23,645 bases of DNA from an uncultured Burkholderiales bacterium (GTDB taxonomy: Bacteria > Pseudomonadota > Gammaproteobacteria > Burkholderiales > Burkholderiaceae_C): positions 1-23,645 of the forward strand of contig CAJBLW010000565.1 of the NCBI GenBank assembly GCA_903953985.1, in the 5' to 3' direction. The notes below the pieces were generated by a model. It made no database searches, had not been told where the DNA came from, and saw only the letters and a list, made by a program, of their open reading frames with translations. Shown here in pieces: positions 6,799 to 15,156 of this stretch (position 1 is the first letter of the stretch; each line of letters opens with the position of its first letter). Both the position numbers and the translations under genes were made by a program.

Positions 6799-8037
6799 AT
6801 GCCCATTGACCCCTTGACGCCCGCGCGGCCAATGTCACCCCCTGCAGCCCGCCTGTCTGCGCCTGGGCACCCCATGCTGGGGCTGGTTCTGATGGGCGGC
6901 GGTGCGCGAACCGCTTACCAAGCGGGGGCGCTGCAGGCCATTGGCCAGTTGTTGAGCCACCAGGCTGGCTCTTCAAAAGCCTTCCCGTTCCAGGTGCTGG
7001 CGGGGACCTCGGCCGGCGCCTTGAACGCTACATTTTTGGCCAGCAAGGCCATGGATGGCTTGGCAGGACTGGACGAATTGGCCCATTTCTGGACCGGTAT
7101 CCGCACGGAAGCGGTTTACCGCTTGCCCCAGACCCCGCTGGACAAGTTCAGTCGATGGGCCACCGCTTTGGGTTTGCTGCGTTCTGCCCGCGCACATGCC
7201 GCCGCGATGGACAGCCTGGCCTTGGTCAACACCTTGCACCGGGCGATTGCCCTAGATCGGATCGACACGGCCTTGCACCACGGCGTACTGCAGGCCTTGG
7301 CGGTCACCGCTTCCAGTTATTCCAGCGGAATTCATTGGACGTTTTGCCAAACCCGTGACGGCCAGCCCATCCCATGGAGTCGCCCGGGCCGTCGCGCCGA
7401 ACAGCAACCCATCACCATCGAACACCTGATGGCGTCCAGCGCCATCCCCTTCATTTTTCCGTCTACGCCCCTGTGGGTGGACGGCGGCATGGAGTTTTTC
7501 GGAGACGGCTCGATGCGCCAGATCTCGCCCTTGTCCTCGGCGGTGCAACTTGGGGCCGACCGGATTTTGGCGATTGGCGTGAGCCAACCGCCACGCGCCA
7601 GCCTGGTGGGTTCAGCCCGCACCGCAGGACGCCCCTCCTTGGGCACCATCGCTGGCCACGCCATGGCCAGCGTCTTCCACGACACCCTTGAGGCCGATGT
7701 GGAGCAGATCGAACGCATCAACCAGGCCCTGGAACACCTGCCCGAGGCGATCCGCGCTGGCCTGCCCCTGCGCCCGGTTCAGGTCTTGACACTGCAGCCC
7801 AGCGCCTCGCTCGACGCCTTGGCACAAGACCACGCCCATGCGCTGCCCCGGCCCATTCTTCGGGTGCTGGAGGGGCTGGGCGCCCTGCGCGGCAGTGGTG
7901 CAGCGCTGGCCAGTTATTTGCTGTTCGAGCCGGGCTTCATCGCGGCGCTGCTGGCCCTGGGTCAAGCCGACGTGCAGGCCCGCGCCGATGAAATCCTGTC
8001 TTTTCTAAGCCCCTCATTGGAAAATCCGGTGCGATAA
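6799..8037 (+). CDS. Patatin-like phospholipase (RssA-type)
   Basis: 412 residues from the ATG at 6799; an in-frame extension to 6658 is rejected because it would overlap the divergent MFS gene. The patatin fold is clear: oxyanion-hole glycine loop LMGGGARTAYQAGAL (31-45), nucleophile elbow GTSAG with Ser71 (69-73), and catalytic Asp in WVDGG (Asp228). It should hydrolyse acyl esters of lipids by a Ser-Asp dyad. No signal peptide is obvious, so it is probably cytoplasmic or peripheral. The C-terminal 150 residues past the catalytic domain are less conserved and carry no motif I recognise. The physiological lipid is unknown. Its last codons overlap a candidate corA promoter. Confidence 0.88.
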   Translation: MPIDPLTPARPMSPPAARLSAPGHPMLGLVLMGGGARTAYQAGALQAIGQLLSHQAGSSKAFPFQVLAGTSAGALNATFLASKAMDGLAGLDELAHFWTGIRTEAVYRLPQTPLDKFSRWATALGLLRSARAHAAAMDSLALVNTLHRAIALDRIDTALHHGVLQALAVTASSYSSGIHWTFCQTRDGQPIPWSRPGRRAEQQPITIEHLMASSAIPFIFPSTPLWVDGGMEFFGDGSMRQISPLSSAVQLGADRILAIGVSQPPRASLVGSARTAGRPSLGTIAGHAMASVFHDTLEADVEQIERINQALEHLPEAIRAGLPLRPVQVLTLQPSASLDALAQDHAHALPRPILRVLEGLGALRGSGAALASYLLFEPGFIAALLALGQADVQARADEILSFLSPSLENPVR

Positions 8038-8038
8038 T
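8030..8038 (+). promoter_or_regulatory. Candidate extended -10 promoter for corA
   Basis: TGC followed by GATAAT (8033-8038) fits an extended -10 element (TGn plus hexamer) and overlaps the stop codon of the patatin-like gene. No good -35 lies at the right distance, as is common with extended -10 promoters. Transcription would begin near 8045 and leave a leader of roughly 150 bases ahead of corA. This is a sequence pattern only. Confidence 0.35.
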
Positions 8039-8089
8039 CCGCCGATTCATTCTGGAGACACATTGCCGTGGAAACTACCCCGAGTCGGT

Positions 8090-8131
8090 AGCTTTCGAAC
8101 GCCTTGAGCATGAGCCCATCGTTCGAAAGCT
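8090..8131 (+). repeat. Perfect 12-bp inverted repeat in the corA leader
   Basis: AGCTTTCGAACG (8090-8101) and CGTTCGAAAGCT (8120-8131) are exact reverse complements around an 18-base loop. A smaller hairpin, CTACC (8075-8079) with GGTAG (8087-8091), competes for the start of the left arm. No T run follows, so it is not a standard terminator of the upstream gene. The position, about 60 bases before the corA start, suggests a regulatory RNA structure or a protein-binding dyad. Confidence 0.7.
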
Positions 8132-8193
8132 GCAGAAATACCCCTTCGCCGCCCCTTTGAACCTTTGGCACCTGGCCATTTTTCGGATTCGCC

Positions 8194-9180
8194 ATGCTCA
8201 ACATCTTCACCCTCGTCAACGGTCGACTCTTTCAAGAAGAGATCGAGTCGCTGGAAGAACTCTCCCGTTTTCAGCCCATCTGGGTTGACCTGGAGTCCCC
8301 CACGCTGGAAGAAAAACGCTGGATCAAACAATACTTTGGTCTTTCCATCCCCGAAGACGCGATGGACGAGGACATCGAAGAGTCCGCCCGGTTTTACGAA
8401 GAGGACAACGGCGAGTTGCACATCCGCTCGGACTTCTTGATCGCCGACGATGACGAGCCCCGCACTGTGCGCTGCGCTTTCATCTTGAACCAGCACAACG
8501 CCGACCTGAAGAGCCAGGGCGTGCTGTTCTCCATCCACGACGAGGACGTACCGGTGTTTCGCCTATTGCGCATGCGTGCACGGCGGGCACCCGGACTGAT
8601 CGAAGACGCCAAGGATGTGCTGCTCAAACTGTTTGACGCCGACGCCGAATACTCAGCCGACACACTCGAAGGCATTTACGACCAGCTCGAAAAAGTGGGG
8701 AACACCGTGCTGTCGGGCGATGTGACAGACGCCATGGCCAGTGAAGTGCTGGGCGCGATTGCACGGCAAGAAGACATGAACGGCCGCATCCGCCGCAATG
8801 TAATGGACACGCGCCGCGCCCTGAGTTTCATGATGCGCTCCAAAATGCTGAACGCCGAACAGTTTGAAGACGCACGACAGATCATGCGCGACATCGACTC
8901 GCTCGACTCGCACACGGCATTTTTATTCGACAAGATCAACTTCTTGATGGACGCCACCGTCGGTTTCATCAACATCAACCAGAACAAAATCATCAAGATC
9001 TTCTCGGTGGCCAGCGTGGCGCTTCTGCCGCCCACCTTGATCGCCAGCTTGTACGGCATGAACTTCCAGTACATGCCCGAGTTGTCTCAGAAATGGGGCT
9101 ACCCCTACGCCCTGGCGCTGATGGCGGCCAGCGCCGTGGTGCCCATGTGGTATTTCCGCAGGCGCGGTTGGCTCAAATAA
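8194..9180 (+). CDS. corA: CorA-family magnesium/divalent cation channel
   Basis: 328 residues, typical of CorA, a pentameric inner-membrane channel for Mg2+ (and Co2+/Ni2+ in some members). The N-terminal two thirds form the cytoplasmic domain, rich in Asp/Glu (for example residues 58-75). Two membrane segments lie at about 268-287 and 303-320. The signature YGMNFQYMPEL at 287-297 contains the GMN selectivity motif (288-290). The protein ends in a short basic tail, as usual. Convergent with mtnN; the stops are 7 bases apart. The 156-base leader carries a strong inverted repeat, so expression may be controlled at the RNA level. ZntB is less likely because the MPEL loop is CorA-type. Confidence 0.93.
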   Translation: MLNIFTLVNGRLFQEEIESLEELSRFQPIWVDLESPTLEEKRWIKQYFGLSIPEDAMDEDIEESARFYEEDNGELHIRSDFLIADDDEPRTVRCAFILNQHNADLKSQGVLFSIHDEDVPVFRLLRMRARRAPGLIEDAKDVLLKLFDADAEYSADTLEGIYDQLEKVGNTVLSGDVTDAMASEVLGAIARQEDMNGRIRRNVMDTRRALSFMMRSKMLNAEQFEDARQIMRDIDSLDSHTAFLFDKINFLMDATVGFININQNKIIKIFSVASVALLPPTLIASLYGMNFQYMPELSQKWGYPYALALMAASAVVPMWYFRRRGWLK

Positions 9181-9187
9181 CGCCCAC

Positions 9188-9949
9188 TCAAGCGGGTGTG
9201 CGTTTAGCCAACCACTGCGACAAAATGGCCCGGCTGTAACGGCTTGCCACCTCACGAATGAATCGATTGAAATCGGTGTGCGCCGTGTCGTCTGCGCGGT
9301 CTGAGATGGTGCGCACAGCCGCAAACGGCACACCATAGTCCAAGCACACCTGCGCCACTGCCGCGCCCTCCATCTCCACCGCCAAAGCCTCTGGCAATGA
9401 TTCGCGAAGCGCCTGACTTTCGGCGCTGGTCGAGACAAAACGGTCACCGCTGACGATCAAGCCCTGGTGCACCTTGGGCGAACTCAGCTGAAACTGGGCC
9501 AAGGTGTCAGGGCCCAAATGCCGCTCAGCCGCCTGCAGCACCTGCTGGGCGGCCTCAGTCAATTGCAATGACAAAGCGGTATCGGCCTCAAAAAGAGCCC
9601 GACCATACAGCGGTACCTCGTGCCGTGGAAAAAGTGGCGAAGCATCCATGTCGTGCTGAATTAAGCCGGTGGCCACCACCACATCGCCCACGCGCACCCC
9701 CGGACCCAGTCCACCCGCCGCGCCGGTGAACACCAGCGCATCCACCCCAAAGCGCTCCAGCATCACCGCGGCGGTGGTGGCCGCCGCCACTTTACCGACG
9801 CGCGAGAGCACCGCCACGACCGCATGGCCTTGCCAGTGACCCAGCCAGAAGTCGCGCCCCGCCACCGCCACCCGCTGCTCTTCGGGCATATCGGCCAACA
9901 CAGCTGACAATTCTTCGTGCAGAGCACTCATGATGCCGATCACCGCCAT
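9188..9949 (-). CDS. mtnN: 5'-methylthioadenosine/S-adenosylhomocysteine nucleosidase
   Basis: Cleaves adenine from S-adenosylhomocysteine and methylthioadenosine, recycling the products of methylation and polyamine synthesis (and feeding autoinducer-2 synthesis where luxS exists; none is seen here). 253 residues, slightly longer than E. coli MtnN (232). Motifs: SALHEE with the catalytic-type Glu13, VFTGAAGGLGPGVRVGDVVV (73-92), the substrate-pocket VEMEGAA (191-197, Glu194) and SDRAD with the proton-donating Asp217. The ATG at 9949 is preceded by AAGGAT at good spacing. Convergent with corA and apparently monocistronic: the upstream fadD ends 107 bases away with a terminator-like hairpin between. 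Confidence 0.93.
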   Translation of the reverse strand: MAVIGIMSALHEELSAVLADMPEEQRVAVAGRDFWLGHWQGHAVVAVLSRVGKVAAATTAAVMLERFGVDALVFTGAAGGLGPGVRVGDVVVATGLIQHDMDASPLFPRHEVPLYGRALFEADTALSLQLTEAAQQVLQAAERHLGPDTLAQFQLSSPKVHQGLIVSGDRFVSTSAESQALRESLPEALAVEMEGAAVAQVCLDYGVPFAAVRTISDRADDTAHTDFNRFIREVASRYSRAILSQWLAKRTPA

Positions 9950-9990
9950 GGATCATCCTTTGTTCTGTGCGTCAGAAATCGGCGACAAAT

Positions 9991-10019
9991 TGAAAACGGC
10001 CACAAGAAAACTTGTGACC
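9991..10019 (-). terminator. Probable terminator downstream of fadD
   Basis: On the minus strand, GGTCACAAG (10019-10011) and CTTGTGGCC (10006-9998) form a 9-bp stem with one G-U pair and a TTTT loop, followed by GTTTTC. The G-U pair becomes a mismatch on the opposite strand, so the structure favours the fadD direction. The T tract is interrupted, so efficiency is uncertain. Confidence 0.5.
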
Positions 10020-10056
10020 GCCAAACTCAGCCCCGGCGCATCCGGGCAGCGCAACA

Positions 10057-11739
10057 TCAAGCTTTATCGCGCAACTCGCGCCGCAAGATTTTGCCCACAG
10101 GCGTTTTGGGCAACTCGGAGCGGAACTCGATCACCCGAGGCTGCTTGTAAGCGGTCATGTTCTCTCGGCAATAGGCCATGATTTGCTCAGCGGTCAAGGC
10201 AGGGTCTTTCTTGACCACCACCAGCTTAACGGTCTCACCGGTTTTCTCGTCGGGCACACCAATGGCCGCGCATTCCAGCACACCCGGACAAGCCGAAGCG
10301 ACTTCCTCGACCTCGTTGGGGTAGACGTTGAAGCCACTGACCAGAATCATGTCTTTCTTGCGGTCAACAATTTTGAAGAATCCCCGCGCATCCACAATGC
10401 CGACGTCGCCCGACTTGAAGTAGCCGTCGGCGGTCATGACCTTGGCTGTTTCATCCGGGCGCTGCCAGTAACCGGCCATCACCTGAGGGCCTTTGATGGC
10501 GATCTCGCCGGGCTGCCCCACTTCGGTCACTTCCTGCCCGTCGTCGTCCAGCAGCTTCATCCAGGTCCCGGGTAAGGGTACGCCGATGGTGCCGGTGAAC
10601 TCGGTGCTGGTGGTCGGGTTGCAACTGGCCGATGGACTGGTCTCGGACAAGCCATAACCTTCGCAAATGGGACAGCCGGTTTTCTCCAGCCAGAGTTTGG
10701 CCACGTTGGGCGTGACAGCCGTGCCGCCGCCCAAAGACACTTTCAGGTTGGACCAGTTAACCGTGTTGAAGTCTGGGTGGTTAGCCAAGCCATTGAACAA
10801 GGTGTTCACGGCCGGGAAGCTGTGAAAGGTGTGCTTGGACAACTCCTTGAGCACCGCGGGCAGATCACGCGGATTGGGAATCAGGATGGTCTTGCCGCCC
10901 ATGCGCAGACCCAGCATCATGTTCACCGTGAAAGCGAAGATGTGGTACAGCGGCAAAGCACACACACTGGTGGGCTGCTCGCCTGCCGGGATGCGCTTCA
11001 TGACGGGCGCGTTCCAGGCCTCAGACTGCAAAACGTTGGCAATGACGTTGCTGTGCAGCAGTACCGCACCTTTGGACACGCCGGTGGTGCCGCCTGTGTA
11101 CTGCAGCACCGCGATGTCATCGGCTGTCAGCTCGGGCTTGCGAAAGGCTTGTTGACGCCCTTTGGACAAAGCATCATTGAAGCGCACCGCCTGGGGCAGG
11201 CGAAAAGCAGGCACCATTTTCTTGACGTTGCGCACCACGTAATTCACCAAGCCGCCCTTGAGCAAGCCCAGCCGGTCACCCATGGCAGCCAAAATCACAT
11301 GCTGAACCGGGGTTTGTGCGATGCACTTTTCGAGGGTGGCGGCAAAGTTCTCGATGATGACAATCGCCTTGGCCCCCGAGTCCTTGAGCTGGTGCTCCAG
11401 TTCACGAGCGGTGTACAACGGGTTGACATTGACCACCACCAAACCGGCACGCAAAATGGCCGCTACCGCCACCGGATACTGCGGCACGTTGGGCATCATG
11501 ACTGCGACGCGATCGCCTTTGCTCAGGCCCAACGATTGCAAATAAGCCGCCAGACCCAAGCTTTCCTGGTCGGCTTGGGCAAAGCTCATCTCTTTGCCCA
11601 TGAAGCTGTAGGCAGTGCGATCGGCGTATTTGGAAAAACTCTCTTCGAGCAAGCCCACCAGCGAACTGTATTGAGTGGGGTCGATGTCGGCCGGGACGCC
11701 TTCGGGGTAGCTCTTAAGCCAAACGGGGTTCAGGTTCAT
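10057..11739 (-). CDS. fadD: Long-chain fatty acid--CoA ligase
   Basis: Activates fatty acids to acyl-CoA through an acyl-adenylate, for beta-oxidation or lipid synthesis, at the inner face of the cytoplasmic membrane. 560 residues, as in E. coli FadD. ANL-superfamily motifs in order: phosphate loop YTGGTTGVSKGAVLLH (214-229), YGLSETSP (362-369), hinge region KSGDVGIVDARGFFKIVDRK (442-461) and the C-terminal catalytic lysine in PVGKILRRE (Lys550). Start at 11739 is supported by GGAG 9 bases upstream. It is alone on its strand, with terminator-like hairpins on both sides (11993-12015 and 9991-10019). No FadR/PsrA-type operator was convincingly found upstream. Exact chain-length preference is unknown. 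Confidence 0.94.
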   Translation of the reverse strand: MNLNPVWLKSYPEGVPADIDPTQYSSLVGLLEESFSKYADRTAYSFMGKEMSFAQADQESLGLAAYLQSLGLSKGDRVAVMMPNVPQYPVAVAAILRAGLVVVNVNPLYTARELEHQLKDSGAKAIVIIENFAATLEKCIAQTPVQHVILAAMGDRLGLLKGGLVNYVVRNVKKMVPAFRLPQAVRFNDALSKGRQQAFRKPELTADDIAVLQYTGGTTGVSKGAVLLHSNVIANVLQSEAWNAPVMKRIPAGEQPTSVCALPLYHIFAFTVNMMLGLRMGGKTILIPNPRDLPAVLKELSKHTFHSFPAVNTLFNGLANHPDFNTVNWSNLKVSLGGGTAVTPNVAKLWLEKTGCPICEGYGLSETSPSASCNPTTSTEFTGTIGVPLPGTWMKLLDDDGQEVTEVGQPGEIAIKGPQVMAGYWQRPDETAKVMTADGYFKSGDVGIVDARGFFKIVDRKKDMILVSGFNVYPNEVEEVASACPGVLECAAIGVPDEKTGETVKLVVVKKDPALTAEQIMAYCRENMTAYKQPRVIEFRSELPKTPVGKILRRELRDKA

Positions 11740-12036
11740 GTGAGGTTCTCCTTTAGCCAGTCTACCGCACTCCTGACGTCAAACTGACTCTTGTTGATGC
11801 TGGATTCCCCGCAGCTTACAAGCAAGGGGCATGACCTCTTGGCACCCCACTTTGCACGATGAAAGAGCCCTGCATAAAAACCAATGAAACCGCGACAACG
11901 GACACCAAGGAAAAGACCGGATCGTATGCTTGCGTCGTGAACATGGCCGGTTCAGGCAAGGGCGAATCCTTTTAGACCCAAACTCCCATCAGAAAAAAGG
12001 GCCACAGGGGCCCTTATGCAAAGTGCAAAGGCAGCA
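11740..12036. other. Intergenic region between fadD and pntB
   Basis: A 297-base stretch holding the fadD Shine-Dalgarno and presumably its promoter at one end, and the pntB terminator at the other. In between I see no convincing gene, RNA or repeat. A 38-codon plus-strand frame (11859-11975) has no ribosome binding site and no recognisable similarity. Confidence 0.6.
11993..12015 (-). terminator. Rho-independent terminator of the pnt operon
   Basis: On the minus strand a 7-bp stem AAGGGCC/GGCCCTT (12015-12009 with 12003-11997, 5-base loop) continues into T residues down to 11993. It starts 21 bases after the pntB stop. Clear structure and correct position. Confidence 0.85.
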
Positions 12037-13455
12037 TCAAGCCTTCAAGGCCATCAGCACCTCGTCCAGCATCTTCTTGGCATCGCCAAACAGCATGCGG
12101 TTGTTCTCTTTGTAAAACAGCGGATTGTCCACGCCGGCGTAGCCGCTGGCCATGGAACGCTTCATGACGATGCTGGTGCGGGCCTTCCAGACTTCGAGCA
12201 CCGGCATGCCGGCGATTGGGCTGGTTGGGTCATCCTGCGCAGCTGGGTTCACGATGTCGTTGGCACCAATGACGATGGCCACATCGGTGTCCGGGAAATC
12301 GTCGTTGAGTTCGTCCATCTCGAACACGATGTCATAGGGCACCTTGGCCTCGGCCAACAGGACGTTCATGTGGCCCGGCATGCGGCCCGCCACGGGGTGG
12401 ATGCCAAAGCGCACGTTAACGCCTTTGTCGCGCAATTGTTTGGTGATTTCAAACACCGTGTGCTGGGCCTGCGCTACAGCCATCCCGTAGCCTGGCACCA
12501 CGATCACGTTTTTGGCGTCACGCAGCAGCTCCGCGGTCTCAACGGCCAAGATGGGGCTGACCTCGCCCACCGGCTCGGCCGCTTCGCCCTTCGGTTTGGG
12601 CGCTGCGGCCGTGGTTCCAAAGCCCCCAGCGATCACGCTGATGAAGCTGCGGTTCATGGCGTTGCACATGATGTAGGACAAGATCGCTCCGCTTGAACCG
12701 ACCAAGGCACCGATCACGATCAGCAAGTCGTTGCTCAACATGAAGCCGGTGGCCGCAGCGGCCCAACCGGAGTAGCTGTTGAGCATGGACACCACCACCG
12801 GCATGTCAGCGCCACCAATGGCCATGACCATGTGGATGCCAAACAGCAAGGCGATGGCGGTCATGATGATCAAGGGCAGCATGCCGTCTTGCACCGTATG
12901 GGCGTTCATGAATTCACGGCCAAAATAAATCACCGCAATCAAACCCGCCAGGTTGAGCCAATGGCGGCCGGGCAACAACAGGGGGCTGCCCCCGATGCGA
13001 CCAGACAACTTGCCAAACGCCGCCACCGAGCCGGAGAAGGTCACGGCACCAATGAAGATGCCAATGTAAATTTCACCCGCGTGAATCGCGTGCGCAGCGC
13101 CTTCCAAATTCTTGGAAGCTTCGGGGTCTACATAGGTGGCGTAACCGACCAGCGCCGCCGCCATGCCAACCATGCTGTGCATGAGCGCCACGAGTTCGGG
13201 CATTTGCGTCATCTGCACTTTGCGCGCGGCATAAAGGCCAATGATTGCGCCCACCAGCACGGAGCCCAAGATCATGGGGATGCCCTCGGCCGTGACTTGT
13301 GGGCCAAAAATGGTGGCCAGCACGGCCAGGCTCATGCCGATCATGCCGTAGAGGTTGCCGCGCCGAGCGGTTTCCTGGTTGGACAAACCGCCCAGGCTGA
13401 GGATGAAGAGAATGGTTGCGCCGATGTAGGCGACCGTGGCCAGACTTGAGTTCAT
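12037..13455 (-). CDS. pntB: NAD(P) transhydrogenase subunit beta
   Basis: Beta subunit of the inner-membrane transhydrogenase that uses the proton gradient to make NADPH from NADH. 472 residues from the ATG at 13455; a TTG at 13473 is a weaker alternative and would fall inside a repeat. The first about 270 residues are multi-spanning membrane domain II. The C-terminal NADP-binding domain III has VVPGYGMAVAQAQH, GRMPGHMNVLLAEA and VIGANDIVNPAAQDDP, all diagnostic. A GAGA-type weak Shine-Dalgarno precedes the start. It follows pntA with a 99-base gap that holds two REP-like palindromes, and ends at a clear terminator. Confidence 0.96.
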   Translation of the reverse strand: MNSSLATVAYIGATILFILSLGGLSNQETARRGNLYGMIGMSLAVLATIFGPQVTAEGIPMILGSVLVGAIIGLYAARKVQMTQMPELVALMHSMVGMAAALVGYATYVDPEASKNLEGAAHAIHAGEIYIGIFIGAVTFSGSVAAFGKLSGRIGGSPLLLPGRHWLNLAGLIAVIYFGREFMNAHTVQDGMLPLIIMTAIALLFGIHMVMAIGGADMPVVVSMLNSYSGWAAAATGFMLSNDLLIVIGALVGSSGAILSYIMCNAMNRSFISVIAGGFGTTAAAPKPKGEAAEPVGEVSPILAVETAELLRDAKNVIVVPGYGMAVAQAQHTVFEITKQLRDKGVNVRFGIHPVAGRMPGHMNVLLAEAKVPYDIVFEMDELNDDFPDTDVAIVIGANDIVNPAAQDDPTSPIAGMPVLEVWKARTSIVMKRSMASGYAGVDNPLFYKENNRMLFGDAKKMLDEVLMALKA

Positions 13456-13471
13456 AAGGGTCTCTTTTATC

Positions 13472-13547
13472 AATCGGTCGGGGACAGAGCTAAAGATCCG
13501 TCCCCAAAGTCTTAATCAGTCGGGGACAGAGCTAAAGATCTGTCCCC
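13472..13547 (-). repeat. Tandem pair of REP-like palindromes in the pntA-pntB gap
   Basis: Two direct copies of a 34-base unit (13472-13505 and 13514-13547) differ at two positions and repeat with a 42-base period. Each holds a palindrome with stem GGGGACAGA/TCTGTCCCC around an 8-base loop (13480-13505 and 13522-13547). Copy 2 pairs perfectly. Copy 1 has one change that is a tolerated G-U on the minus, operon-sense strand but an A-C mismatch on plus. They lie between the pntA stop and the pntB start, so they are transcribed with the operon. No REP-associated transposase is in the window. Confidence 0.85.
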
Positions 13548-13554
13548 GAAATCA

Positions 13555-15156
13555 TTATTTTCGGAACATCGCCAGCATGCGCTGGGTGACGGCAAAGCCG
13601 CCAAACATGTTGATGGCCGTGAGCACCAAGGCCAAAGCGGCGAGGATGCCGATCAGGGTGTTGGGGCGTCCGGCTGCGGCCATGGGCGAGATCTGCACCA
13701 GCGCGCCGATGGCGATGATGGAGCTGATCGCGTTGGTCACACTCATGAGCGGGGTGTGCAGCGCGGGCTTGACGTTCCAGACCACCATGTAGCCCACAAA
13801 GCAGGCCAGCACAAACACCGTGAAGTGCGACAGGAAGGCCGCTGGCGCATACGCGCCCACCAGCACCAACAGCACAGCGGCGACCGCCGACACGATCAAC
13901 AACTGGCCCACTGGCATGGGGCCCGAGGGCTCGCCGTGACCGTGACCTTTTTTGGCGGTGGGGGCAGCGGCAGGCTTGGGTGCGGGCTTGGGGGCCACCA
14001 CCAATGGCGGCGCAGGCCAGGTGATTTCACCATCCTTGATGACCGTCAGGCCCCGAATCGCGTCATCTTCCATGTTGACGTTGATCACGCCGTCTTTGGT
14101 TTTGCACAGTTCTTCCGCCAAGCGGAACAAATTGGTACCGTAGAGCGTGGAAGACTGGCGCGCCATGCGCGACGCCAGGTCGGTGTAGCCCACAATCGTC
14201 ACGCCGTGCTTCACCACGGCCTTGCCGGGCTCAGTCAGTTCGCAGTTACCACCTTGTTCTGCGGCCATGTCAACGATCACGCTGCCGGGCTTCATGCTTT
14301 GCACCATCTCGGCCGTGATCAGCTTAGGCGCGGGTTTGCCGGGAATCAGCGCGGTGGTGATGATGATGTCGCACTCTTTGGCTTGTTTGGCGTACATCTC
14401 GCGCTGCGCGGCTTGAAAGCCTTCGCTCATGACTTTGGCGTAACCGCCGCCGCCCGAGCCTTCTTCTTCATAGTCCACTTTGACGAATTCACCGCCCAGC
14501 GAGACCACCTGGTCGGCCACTTCAGCACGGGTGTCGTTGGCGCGCACGATGGCGCCCAGGCTGGCGGCTGCGCCAATGGCGGCCAAACCGGCCACACCGG
14601 CACCGGCGATGAACACCTTGGCAGGAGGGACTTTGCCCGCGGCCGTGATTTGGCCGTTGAAGAAGCGGCCAAACGCATTGGCCGACTCGACCACCGCACG
14701 GTAGCCGCTGACGCCGGCCATTGAAGTCAGCGCGTCCATCTTTTGGGCGCGGCTCAATGTGCGGGGCAGTGCGTCAATCGACAGCGCGGTGACTTTTTTG
14801 GCCGCCAGTTGCTGCATCAAATCGGGGTTTTGCGCGGGCCACAGAAAGCCGATCACCGTTTGACCTTCGTGCATCAGCGCCACTTCATCAGGCGTGGGGG
14901 CACGCACCTTAAAGACGATGTCGCTGCCGCTCCAAAGCGCAGCGGCGTTGGGGGCAATGGTGGCACCGGCTTCGACAAAGGCTGCGTCCGACAGGTCGGC
15001 CAGCTCGCCCGCGCCTTGTTCCACGACCACAGCAAAGCCGAGTTTGGCCAGCTTGGTCACCGCATCGGGGACCGTGGCCACCCGTTTTTCGCCGGGGAAA
15101 ATCTCTTTGGGCACGCCAATGCGCTGGGGCGTGGGGGCGTTATCGCCTGTCTGCAT
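13555..15156 (-). CDS. pntA: NAD(P) transhydrogenase subunit alpha (fused domain I plus membrane part)
   Basis: Alpha subunit of proton-translocating transhydrogenase. 533 residues from the ATG at 15156, chosen over an upstream TTG (15174) because GAGGAG lies at ideal spacing. The N-terminal NAD-binding domain I starts RIGVPKEIFPGEKRVA and has the nucleotide loop VFIAGAGVAGLAAIG (GAGVAG at 185-190). An Ala/Pro/Lys linker with GHGHG (about 390-410) leads to a C-terminal membrane portion of about four segments. This is the E. coli-like fused form rather than the split PntAA/PntAB seen in many alphaproteobacteria. It is the first gene of the pnt operon and divergent from nudJ across 230 bases. 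Confidence 0.95.
   Translation of the reverse strand: MQTGDNAPTPQRIGVPKEIFPGEKRVATVPDAVTKLAKLGFAVVVEQGAGELADLSDAAFVEAGATIAPNAAALWSGSDIVFKVRAPTPDEVALMHEGQTVIGFLWPAQNPDLMQQLAAKKVTALSIDALPRTLSRAQKMDALTSMAGVSGYRAVVESANAFGRFFNGQITAAGKVPPAKVFIAGAGVAGLAAIGAAASLGAIVRANDTRAEVADQVVSLGGEFVKVDYEEEGSGGGGYAKVMSEGFQAAQREMYAKQAKECDIIITTALIPGKPAPKLITAEMVQSMKPGSVIVDMAAEQGGNCELTEPGKAVVKHGVTIVGYTDLASRMARQSSTLYGTNLFRLAEELCKTKDGVINVNMEDDAIRGLTVIKDGEITWPAPPLVVAPKPAPKPAAAPTAKKGHGHGEPSGPMPVGQLLIVSAVAAVLLVLVGAYAPAAFLSHFTVFVLACFVGYMVVWNVKPALHTPLMSVTNAISSIIAIGALVQISPMAAAGRPNTLIGILAALALVLTAINMFGGFAVTQRMLAMFRK

Noticed and set aside
8090..8131. The corA leader dyad as a terminator of the patatin-like gene
   Set aside because: No T run follows the stem on the plus strand and the loop is long, so it does not fit a rho-independent terminator.
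10777..11787. 336-codon plus-strand open frame
   Set aside because: Antisense shadow of fadD; no motif, and the fadD frame has every family motif.
11780..11800. Possible fatty-acid regulator (PsrA/FadR-like) operator near the fadD start
   Set aside because: Only one half-site-like CAAAC is present; the matching inverted half is missing.
11859..11975. 38-codon plus-strand frame upstream of fadD
   Set aside because: No ribosome binding site, no similarity I recognise, and frames of this length are expected by chance.
13756..14724. 322-codon plus-strand open frame
   Set aside because: Antisense shadow of pntA with repetitive His/Gly/Arg composition and no recognisable fold.
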